Assembly (NCBI RefSeq): GCF_905163445.1
Contig: NC_053187.1
Location: 3,286,001-3,350,000 of the forward strand
Source: Pararge aegeria
Taxonomy: Eukaryota; Arthropoda; Insecta; Lepidoptera; Nymphalidae
Reading direction: 5' to 3'
Length of the DNA: 64,000 nucleotides
Part shown: positions 41,918 to 53,200 of the stretch, one piece after another
Layout: each line of letters begins with the position of its first letter
Position numbering within the stretch: position 1 is the first letter of the stretch
The notes under the pieces: generated by a model
Databases searched by the model: none
What the model was told of the DNA's origin: nothing
The model's input: the letters and a program-made list of their open reading frames with translations, nothing else
Translations under genes and position numbers: made by a program

Positions 41918-44900
41918 ATACTAACTATCTATGGATGGTAACGCCTGAAATAAGTAAAACGAATGAAATATATTATTATTTTTATTTTCTATCATTTATT
42001 GGTTTTTAATTTTTTTTTTTAATTCTTAACAATGCTAAAAAACACTTTTAAAAATTTATAAGAAAGAAATTATAATATTATTTTTATACGTCATACAAAC
42101 TGAGAAAGAATAGCGAAAACAGTTTTTTACAGATTTCGGCTCGATCTTGCATCGGGCTTGCATCTGTCGTAAAAACCATAATACAGTGAGAGTTATAAAT
42201 AAAACAAGGCAATGTCTTTTTTTAAATTATTATATTAATAAATAATGGTAGTTCTATTTACATGACACATTCTTTTGTTTTGGCAGAAGACAAAATATTA
42301 TTACACAAATACATAGGTCCGTCGTCAACTCGTAATAAACGATACGAACACTCGATTTTGGATACACGTAAAAAAACATCCACATTGGTAAACCCATGTA
42401 AACAGTTTAAGCGTCACGAAAGTTGACAAAGCGGTCAGCAAGTTGCTAAGAGCGTAAGTATTACTAATGACAATAGAAAAAGAAACCTTGAGACAGCATG
42501 TTAAAGGTCATATTAGCATCTTGTTGATTTAACAAAAAGTCAGCCAGGGTTTGCATCACCTCGCGTTATCATCTACTCATTTTACACGGTAAATGACATT
42601 TTTTTTATAAATATATATTCTAATGCCTGGCTGCAATTATGGTAAATGAAATGATGATGTAATTTAAGATGGCGCAAACTTAGATGCCAATTTTTGCTTG
42701 ATTTAATGAATTGTAGTGTGTGTTGCGTATTAGAAACAAGGAAGGAAAAGGTTTCATATATTTTCATTAAGTGTTATAATTATGCAATTTCGCCTCCCTT
42801 TTTTAATTCATTAAATTAAAACGAAGTAAGATTTAAAAGTGAATCAAGTTTTATGCTTAATTTTTTTATATGCTTATCGAGTGAATTACTAACGAGATAT
42901 CAAATGGTAACAGCAATGATAGTATTAATTTTAGGAACCTACTAGGTATGACATCGGGGCGCTGTGGTCATAGTTTTTTTTCAATCAACAAACAACACTA
43001 ACTCTACAATGTCTAACGCGCGAAATTCAAAGAAGGCTCTTTCAATTTTTCTTATTCCCAAGAAACGTCGATCGAACGATTTGAAACGTTCTGCGCATCG
43101 ATTCTACTGTATGTAGAATCTGTATGTAAATGTGAAATGTAATGCACTGAAAATGTGGATATCCAACTTTCGTGACAGAAAACTGTAATTACATTTTTAG
43201 TAAATCTTAATAAAAAAAAAAGAGTTTTTTTTTGGTTACAATATTTAAAAATACTGGTCGTTTTTGGTTTGTGGCATATCTATTTTTTTTGCTTTTTCAT
43301 CGACGACACATGTTAATCTAATCTACAAAAAAACTTAAGCTGTCTTTTTTAAGTTTGGGTACGTTTTGGGAGCATTCATAATAATAATTTAGACAAGACG
43401 TTGTTACAAGTATTTCGTATAACTTTTTCCTAATGCAAGTTTTCGTGCTAATTGTTAAAAGTACTAATATGTTAATAAACAGTGAAATTTTTTGCGCTTA
43501 TTTCGGGTTCATGCCCAGCTCGTCAGTTTGTTTTGAGATGAGTTATAATATATAATGCACATGTTATTACGAACAATGTTGTTACTTTGAATTCAATTTC
43601 TATTAAGTAATTTTGAAAAAAAACTTAAATATTTTTGTTGTTTTTTGTGAAGGTAAATTTTCTTTGCTTTCATTATTTATTTATTTTTTCAGAGTCATTA
43701 AACTTTAACAAATAAAATATTAGTTGCTAATATAAAACCGATTAATGAACATCATCTATTTAGCAGTTATTTAATAGTGAACATAAATATTTTAGGTTTA
43801 GTTATATGAAACGCACGTATATAGGCGTCAAGTCGAAATTTCTTTTGCTTTCCAAAACGCAACTTTGAAATCAACGTTGTGTCCCCGATTCACACGCTTG
43901 AAGAGAAGACAACAAGATACATACAAGCAGTCAAGCACTCGTGAGTTAATGGTATATCACAGGTTTCTAGTGTGGCCTAAATGATCTTATATAAACGTTT
44001 AATGACCTCAAGGATTACACGCATCTATTGAAACGAAGACGAGTAAGAAAATAAAGGCCTAGGAATTGACCAATCATATTACTTGAAAACATATCTCTGC
44101 TCAAACTGTTAGTGAAGAGGAGTTTTAAAAAACAATATACGAGTAGGTATACGGATGCAGCACCATGAGGCATCGAAAGGAGCGAAGTAGAGTCAGAGCT
44201 GAAACTCAGGTCCTTAGTTCTCGTGAATATATATTTTAACTGCCATTGCATTCAGTGATGTCAATTTGACATCTTTTTACACAAGATATACCAATATTGG
44301 CGTCCCGGATATTTTAAGCCACTGCTAAGATAGCTTTATTATTAATGCACAATGAGAACCCCGGACACAAATAGTAGACAAAATTCTGGCAATGCCAACT
44401 GGTGGTGTTCTCGACTGTTTTGAAGTAAAACCTTCTTTTAGCGCGTTACGCATATATTTAGATGAGATAAATTCTTTGGACTCGCGAAACCGTTACAAGA
44501 TGCAGCTATTTGAATTTTTGAATGGAGAATTTGATTTTACTATGTCCAATCAATGCAATATTAACACAACGAGATAAAGTAGTAGGTACAATTGATGCGG
44601 TATTGACGAGTTATTTTAATAGCTTCAAATTGTTTATTTCCTATTATAGTTGCCAAGAACCTTTCTATTTTAGATTGTAATAATTTTAATGATAATTCAT
44701 AAAAGAAAATTGAATGTACTTTAAAGTTTCTTACAATTAATAAAATACAATTCATAAATAAAATGCAATTCATAACCTTAATAGCTATCTAAAAAATGTC
44801 TAACGCGCAAAAATAAGTTTCCACCTCTGTCGGCACTCCCGGAGTGCAACCTGTATTTTTTTTAATTTGAGATGGCCATACTACTATCCACCACCATATG

Positions 44901-45269
44901 TTAGTCATATCAACTGTAAAAAAAAATACTCAATAATTGATAGAGATTGCTTGGTTGTATAGGATGAAACCACTCATCCCCTGCTTCGCTCTATTCCGCG
45001 GCGCTCAAGTAAAATAACTCATCCCATTTTACAGCTTCTCTTTTCCTTCTCGCCTTCACTTCAATAGAAACGCTCGCCTTAATGTTAATATCTACGACAG
45101 TTATACAACCTTTCAACAAGTGCATTCACACCTCAAAGTAAATTTTACTTTGAGATTCACGCAAGGCCCTGATTCTTTCTTAACTATGCGAGTAATAATT
45201 TTAGTGACAGCAAATTTGACACGTCCTGATAGGCGGCAAAATCAATCTAGCACCATAATCTTAGTTAAC

Positions 45270-45326
45270 GAAAGAGATAGCGCATTAAAAATAGCTACAT
45301 TTTGAACGTAATGCGCTGTCTCTTTC
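45270..45326. repeat. 18-bp inverted repeat, one mismatch
   Basis: gaaagagatagcgcatta (45270-45287) pairs with taatgcgctgtctctttc (45309-45326) across a 21-nt loop. Confidence 0.85.
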
Positions 45327-47321
45327 TTGCTCTGAAAGCAGGGAATAGACAATCCTAGATAATTTTAACTTTTTTTTTTATTTGGGCAATAGTAAAGTAA
45401 ATTACTTTTGACTCATAATTTATGAATAAATAAATTATATTTATAAGCCATGTTATTTAACATCGAAACAAAACGTTTTGATAGCACCTCTAGAAATTCA
45501 TTTTACAAGTTTTGTTTTTATATTTCATTATATTCTTTTACAATTATAGAGTACCGACACAAAAAACAAATGCATTTGATGATCGGTATCACTTATTATT
45601 CGTTTATCAAAGGTTAAAGGTGGTCGAACAATTGAGCTGATGCTAGATCGATTATTATATATCCGCTGTACAAGAAGTCTAAAGTCATATACCGCAGTTA
45701 CTAGGCAATTACGATTTGAATATCAAAGTGAATAAGGGCCCAGGTTACCGAATGAAAGAATAATATCATAAGTATTTTAAATACTAGTTTCATTGACATA
45801 AGTACGCTTTATACAGCCAAATTTGGTCGATTTTAAGACATTAGTAAAATAAGATATCTAGGTACCGAAAAATATGTCAATACTATAAAATCACATAATT
45901 TTTCATTCATTTATTATGAAAACCAACAGTCACATTATACAAAAATAGAATACATAAAATAATATATCCTTTGGTTGAATTCAAGTTAGTAACGAAAGAG
46001 TATCCTAATTCCCCAAGTCAATTAACTCAATATCAATAAGGCTTGGCTGTATTAAAGTGTTAATTTTTATGCACTAAGAATGTTTATGAAGGAATTAAAA
46101 CTCAAACTTAAGATTAAAATTTTGACGCTTATAAATTTTAAATTTAGGTAACGCACTCCAGAGTTACAAAACATGAGGTTGAGGCTCTACATAAATACTT
46201 AAATATCACACACCTATTTAGGTTTACATTTGTTGTGATAATACGTAACTTTGATCGCTTCTGATATGTCTTGACACTCGACGCATCTACGACTGACTAC
46301 ATAGACGTTAAATTAATGGCAAGACAGAGGAATTTACCAATGTTACAAGTCGAAAAAATTTAGGCAATTTCTATAGGTCAAGCATTCCCGTAGAAGTCAT
46401 AAGACTGACCGGAATTTGCACCATTCGTTATTTTATTTTATAATCATCTCTACATTACAATGTACATAGACCCCGTTGTCTATTATTGCTTAGTTTTTAT
46501 AAGTTTTGTTCTCAAAACTTTTTACCTATAAATAATTTCACGTTCCAATAAATTTACCATTCAATAAATACGTACACGTAAAAAATATAAACTATATCAA
46601 TAGTTTAATCTTTAAAACAAACTTCTCCTTAACCTAATTATATATTAATAACTATTTATCAGTATGTTCTCATTCATTTTCAATAATATGCCTACTTTAT
46701 AATCTTTCCAAGCGCCTGAAGTTTCCGCAAACACTATCTTATAAACGTATGTAATTTATTTACTCTTTTTTTTATTTTAAATGTACGAACGTAATTATAT
46801 AAAATTTTCACAATCGCTAAATTAGCAGAACATTATTAGATGCAATCGATTCTTAATTAAGGTCATATTCAATATGTCAAAAATGAGATTTAAGACAAGA
46901 ATTTAATTTTCTGGATTCCGCCAGACGCAGGCACTCACGACTATAGTAAAGAAGGCTCTTGAAACATGCGTAAAACAACTGCTAATAATTTAATGTCAAA
47001 TCGTAAAGCAAATATATTAGATATTAATACCTATCATAACACTAAGTAAATTATTATAAAGAAAATGATTCACGTAATACAATATAAATAAGTTAAATAG
47101 TCTAAAAGTTAAAAATACACACCTCTTAACCTAATATAAAAGCACTCGTTATGTTTGTGATAATACACGTAGTATGACGTATTGCCATGATCTTAGGAGT
47201 TTACTCGTACAAATAAAATGCAAACAAACAACCAGAAAGGTAGAGGAATGATAATAATTAAAATATAAAGTAACTAACACGCAAAGGTACAAAAATATCA
47301 ATAAAACACGATCACCGACGC

Positions 47322-47376
47322 GTCACGTGCAGATCACGTACAGGTCATGTGCGAGTCACGTGCGTGTCACGTGCGT
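47322..47376. repeat. Five 11-bp tandem units bearing E-box hexamers
   Basis: Units gtcacgtgcag, atcacgtacag, gtcatgtgcga, gtcacgtgcgt, gtcacgtgcgt. CACGTG at 47324, 47357 and 47368, CACGTA at 47335 and CATGTG at 47346, spaced exactly 11 bp. Lies 640 bp beyond the TET stop codon. Confidence 0.9.
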
Positions 47377-47834
47377 CTACTCGGCTCAGCGCTGATAGCC
47401 TCCACTTGTGATGTTTTGTACTTTCGCTCTGAATAATATTTTAATTGTAGAGTTAGTATTTTATGAGATCATTGCATCGCACAAATCGCTGCTTATGCGC
47501 TTAATTAGAAAATTGTCAAAATATGCAGACAAATCGTACGCTAATGTCACTATTTTACACAGAGCATGTAAAAATATAAACTTATTAAAAAAAGTTCGAG
47601 TCGCCGGTAAAACTAAATACGTCAATATACAAATAACTCTACGGTTACGGCCTAAGAGATACGATCGATACTAATGTAGTAACGTAAGACTAGCTGAAAT
47701 GCGATAAACACTATTAAAAATATAAACTTAAATTACATCTTTGATTAAAAACTCACTCGGTTCACATTGAAAAATACATGTTAAAACGGTAGTCAATTCC
47801 AATGTAAATGCAAAAAAGGAATATCACGGGAACA

Positions 47835-47844
47835 TTTATTTATT
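47835..47844 (-). terminator. Candidate TET polyadenylation signals
   Basis: Minus-strand aataaataaa gives two overlapping AATAAA hexamers about 175 nt beyond the stop codon. Confidence 0.45.
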
Positions 47845-48016
47845 GGACCAGTCGTCGAGATTTGAGAGCTTAACTTCTATAAATCCATAACTTGGAAAGC
47901 ACATCGTTTAGAAGACTTATATCGAAGGCAAGATAAGGCTTAATAGTCTACGGAAGGGATTTCACTCCGTCTCTTGGAAGAATGCCGCGGCTATGCCCCG
48001 CCGGGCTTGGCTTACG

Positions 48017-50276
48017 TCAAGTGCCTGACTCCTGGTAAGGGCCTGTCACCGTGCACGGGTGCATTGGGAACAGCGTTGTCCACGACATCGTCGTCTGCGT
48101 ATCCGTCCGCAGCATTATCTGCCTACTCTTCTTAGCAGCATTCGTCGCTTCCACAAGAGCTGACAGGCAACTGTATCCACCTGGTATACTATTTTCGTTA
48201 TTCTTCCATTTTTCTGGTATCGGAGTCTGTCTGTTCTCAGGCCCAGGAGTAGTTGCGGGTGAAACGGAATTGGAATTTGGTCCAGGTGTACTCGGTGTTG
48301 ATGGACTTAAGCCTAACTTCTTTAACCTCATTTTTTCTTCCCACTCCTCGAGACCGTGTTTGGGACGGTTTAAGTTTCTGTGTTGATAGAAAACTAGAGA
48401 TATTCGAGTTGGATTCACTCGGTTGGGAGTTTTCACTGCCGTAGTTGAATGCATTTCGTGCTTAGCACATTCGAATAATACGCTTCCGTGGCCCAAAGCT
48501 ATCGCTACACCGCCCATTTGACTATCTTTGAAGCATTCCAGATTGTCGCTTATACCAGTAACTTCTCCTATGGGTTCCGCCTTGGGAGGTTCTGGTGGAT
48601 ATGGAATTGAAAAAGGTGGAGGGTATAAGCACCAGTTAGGTGAAGATTGACACCAGTTAGGGCTTGAGTTTTGATAGAAGTTGGCCGCAAAGTTTGGATT
48701 GTACTGGTATCCATAGGAATTGTAGCAATGAGAGTTTCGAATTAACTCCTCTCTTTTGTATTTTTCTGCATTATAATATGCCAAACTGTTATAGTCGTTG
48801 TAGGAATTTTCATATGGATTGAAATGACCGTAAGGGTTTGGCGTGAAGGCATAAGCGTTAGTCATAGGCGGGTAGTTACCATACCCTTGAACAGGTGTCT
48901 GGTTTGCATAGCTGGTCTGATTTACTGAATGGAAATTGTTTCCAGTGAATTCCGTAACGGGTTTATTTACTACAGTGTTTTGGCTGTCCTCATGACTAAT
49001 GGTATAGTTAGTTTGGAGAGGTGAATTAGGCGGTACAGCATTATTCATTCTGTTGTCATATGGACTTCTGTTTTCGTAGCCGTGGTTGAGTTGTGGTCTC
49101 TCAGAAGGTGGGTATGGTTTTAGGAAAGTAGAATGCTCAATTCCTTCGGGAGGATTATTTACGTATTGCGAACGCGATGGGGGCCTAGCTTTGGGCACCC
49201 TGAATAGAGCATTTTCGTTTTCTGTCATTTGATCTCTATGTTTTGTGGGATCCCAGTTTTTTGATTCTGGCGACTTCCATACGCTTTTACGGACATCAAT
49301 GTGGCTGTCAGTATTGGGCGACTTGAGATCTTGAGGTGAAGGAGCTGGCGACTCAAGAGTGGGTTGTATTTTCTGTGAAATTTCTGATAACCTCGGAGAA
49401 CTTGGCAAATCAAATTCTGGAAGTTTTTGTGCCATTCCGATAATATTATGTTTTTCAGGCTCTGAATTACTTTTGCTCATTTGATCTGAATTCGGGTCAC
49501 TGCGATTAGAGTCTGGACTATAATTATTATGAGACCCATTAAGATGGGCTGTAGTAGAATCAGGATCTTCTTTAACCACATTGTTAAATATTTCAGAATT
49601 ATCAAACTCGGGCCAGTTTTGTTGAGCTGTTTCGACTTGTCCAGAATTTTGTGTACTGTATTGCTGGTCCCTCTTTTGTAAGGTTGGGTTGAAACTTGGT
49701 AACTGATGTGGGATTGGGTTTTGGTGATTGATTTCTGCTAGCGCAGGTAATTGATTTGGGTTATTATATACCGGATTTTGGCTATGTAAATGGTAGCTTT
49801 GGTCGTAAGGGTTATAAGGTGAATCTAAAACGGTACTAGAGATTTGATTACTCTGTAATTGCGCATCAGTGAAATTATCTATCATACTGGCCATGTCAAG
49901 TAGCGCTGGGTTGCCTAGATTTGGGTTCATAAGTCCATTAGGATTATGCATGTTTGGGTTAACAAACGCTGAGTTGTAATGTGGATTGTTGGTAAAGGCT
50001 GGTGGAGTAGTTTGATTCATTGCTGGAGTAGTTGCTCTTGGGGACGCACTGCTTTGGCTTCTTGGACTGGTGATATTCCTGACATCGTTTGGTTGAGGAG
50101 TTTTAGGCGCTGGTGTCGAACATTGAGACGGCGTTTTCTTTTGATTCCCCGGGCTCTGCTGGGAAGCGTTTGTTGAGCTGTTGTTTGTGTCGGTATTTTC
50201 TTCCTCTTTTCTTTTCTTACCGTGTCGTCTGCAGGGTTGTAAAGGAACCGATCGGACACGAACCTCCATAGGATAT
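48017..50276 (-). CDS. TET: TET terminal exon: low-complexity insert and end of the double-stranded beta-helix
   Basis: 2260 nt. Begins KYPMEVRVRSVPLQPCRRHG KKRK, followed by some 560 residues rich in N, S, P, Q and Y (the insert that splits the dioxygenase core in all TETs), then MGGVAIALGHGSVLFECAKH, NPTRISLVFYQHRNLNRPKH and the VTGPY terminus. Stop at 48019-48017. Confidence 0.95.
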
Positions 50277-53200
50277 CTGTAATTTTAAAAACAATAATAA
50301 GTAATAGCTAATTACATAGCTGAAGTAAATGAAAAATTATTATTAATAGCTGATACAGGTATATGGTTTAAATGTGAACATTATTTTTCGATAGCATGAT
50401 TAGAGGACTATTCTATCGATACAATTATTATAATTATATATTTTTTATGTTGAGGTAATTTAAATGAATAATAAGTGCTACTTTACTCCGATAAGTACTG
50501 GCTTCATTAACAAAGGCTGCTGAACCCGAATTCAAGAGTTCGATCCTATATGTAAGTATCCTAAACTTTTTTAAGCTGAGAAAATTTATATATTTATTTG
50601 AATATAAAATTTGTACATCACCACTCACTTGTCCAAGACTTCCAAAGCTCCACTTTTGATTTTTTCGTCTTGAGCTTCCTTGGATCCGAACTCGTCAGTC
50701 GTATCTATGACGTACAGTGGTAGGACGTGCAACTGCTCTTCGTTGGGCTTGGACAGTGCTCGGTGCTTGGCGAGAGTGACGACGGCCGTGCAGCCGTTGT
50801 TCATATTGTGGAGGTCTCTGTGCGCATGCGCGCAGAAATCTATGCACGCTGTTACTCCTGAAAAATAAATCGTGTTGGTTCAAAAACTAATAGCGGGGTG
50901 GCTGACAAAAAGCCAGTCAGCCAGCTTTTTTAAAGTCTCCCCAGCGCAGTGGTGAGCGCTTTGAGCTTTTGAAAGGCTTCCGGTTCTATTCGGAAAAATT
51001 TGGGAATTTATTATTTCAGAATTTCCTCTGGTCTGTGCTCTGGTGGGATTCTACACACGGGGCTATCGCCGCTTCTAACTGATTAACTGGGATATAAATC
51101 AAGAAAATTCTAGATACAATTCTATTTACAAACATAACTCTAGAATATAAGATTAAGTTTGTGATGACAAACCTGAGAATGGCCGTCCGGGTTTAAATCC
51201 CAGCCTACAATCCGAGGCTTCCTTTTCAAACTGGCACTGGTTTTCAAAGGACTTGGGCGCAAGGTTGGTATACAAAGGGCTTAGAAGGGTTGCCAACACA
51301 TGCATGCGCTCCTCAATCTCGCTCTCCTCAGTTTTGACCGAAAGTCGGAACTTTCTTACGGTTTTCGAACGGGCGTACTTGCATCCATTGTAATACATGG
51401 ACCAGGAGCAGCCGAAACTGTAGGAAGCACCGCATATCTCGGGATCAAGGCCTGGAACCAATAAGAGTAACGTTGAGTCAAAGCAGAAATTAGTGCGGAA
51501 ATCTTAGGGCATGAGTTAAATAAAGATGAAGGCATGATGAAGTAACAAAGAATCGCTAAAATATTGTATTTATTTAATTATATATGATAGAATGAAGTTG
51601 AGGGGAGTTTTCAGAGTGGTAAATGTTTAATTGTACAAGGTACGTTCGCAGTCTTTACAGTTAATTGTGATAATTCAGTTGTACCCAAATCTCTGAACAT
51701 TTTGGATAGTGCTGAATCTGTTTCAAGAAAGATAGTGTAAACGATTAATTTTTAACCCAGTGAGCTCAAAAATACGTAATATAATATTAATGTGAAGACC
51801 TATCTATTTAGTTTTGTATGTAAAATAATTAACACACGAAACGTGAACGTTTTAGGTTCTTTTTATAAAATTTTGGAACCTGATATTGAAACTGATCTAG
51901 TAAAGAACACATATATTTTAAAAACATTGCAGTAATTAAAACTTGGACATTGAATTTGAACACGGAAGAATACACGGTGGTCCTAACCCATGCGCTAAAT
52001 AATGGTGAAAAAGTTAGTAAAGATTTTATAAAAATTAAACTTCCGAAGAAATATACTTACCTTGACAAGCACAAGTTCTATTTTCATTAGTGGCGCATCG
52101 ACGCGTTGTTGGTAGCCCGTAGCGGTTCAGCTTATGGGACAGCAATGTATAATCAAGATCCGCCTCTGATTGAGGAATACCTTCCCAGGCGACAAGACAC
52201 ACCACTATCCATGAAGTATCGCATTTGTGGCCGTTACGGAACTTTACTACCACCAAAACTTTTTCTGTGTAATTTGAACGCCTTATAACCTGAAGTAAAA
52301 GAAACAATAGTTGTTGAAAAATTGATCCTAGAGGAACCAATCAAGGATCGTACATTGTTTTTCGTGTAGAACATTTTGCAAAAATAGGAGACAATCTATT
52401 ACGCATATTGAATGATTAGGAGGATGCTCGCTTGTTTCTCATAATATCGTCAAAGTAATCCCCGAAGTAAACAACGGCCAGTTGAATCTAGTCTGGCAGG
52501 AGATAGCTTAAGATCGGATACAGGTAACATTTCTCTTGCTCAGAATACTTATACTAATAATTAATACCCGATTATTACTTTTCGCAAACATAATATATAA
52601 AACGCTGATGGCTTTGGTATACTTAATGCATATGTTAATATATTATGCAACTATGATTGTAGTAAAATTGCGATCCATACACTCACCCACTTAGCCATAG
52701 GACAACCTTGAGCAGTTTTGCCTTCTTTTCCAGTGTAGCATATTTTTTCTATCCTTAGTTCTTTGCCCGAAAGACCTGTGCGTGCTTCAAGATCTTTTCT
52801 CAACTCAGTTAAAGAAGATGCAGCTCCTGTAAATATTTTTAATTGACATTTATAGTTATAAAGTAAATTGATAGTATAGTTACAGTGTAGGCAGGCATTA
52901 TAAAAAAACCCGGTCAAGTTCACGTCAGATTCGGTCCGGTGAAGAAAACTAAGGGTTCCTTGTAAAAAAAAACGTACACATCGATAATTAAGCTCTTGCT
53001 TGTAATTTTTTTTTTCTACTGAATGAATGTTTAAAACAAAGTGATAAAACAATTTTTAGAGATTTTTAATTTAGTGAATAATATTTCTTACCTAGATGTG
53101 TGTAGTAACTGCCGGGTTCTGGGGGATTTTTATCAGTAGGAAAACAATTGCAGTCCGGTACCTCTGTTCTTGAATTAGTTCTTAATTTTTCAAGGTTTTC

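Larger units (their letters stand above)
37616..48016. other. Gene-poor interval between convergent PDSS2 and TET
   Basis: 10.4 kb, very AT-rich. Besides the listed exon relics, repeats, TIR element and 11-bp array I find no gene. A repeat tail (ggcggtgatctcctaacatc then ggtgacccacttgctcgttt) ends near 39035; 41400-41590 is unusually CpG-rich with no recognised content; 42000-47300 is featureless apart from the hairpin at 45270-45326. Confidence 0.6.
50277..53091 (-). other. TET: Five short TET introns
   Basis: 50277-50628, 50858-51172, 51452-52060, 52290-52686, 52827-53091. The second holds a SINE family F fragment at 50930-51080 (ccccagcgcagtggtgagcg); the rest show nothing recognisable. 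Confidence 0.75.

Noticed and set aside
44392..44577. 61-codon plus-strand open frame
   Set aside because: Short, in AT-rich gene-poor DNA, with no splice partner or recognisable motif.
47408..47674. 88-codon plus-strand open frame next to the E-box array
   Set aside because: Low-complexity K/I/N-rich translation, no splice or homology support; likely chance.
50695..50883. Open minus-strand frame across a TET exon
   Set aside because: Wrong frame: only the shifted frame gives CAHAHRDLHN and joins in phase with both neighbours.
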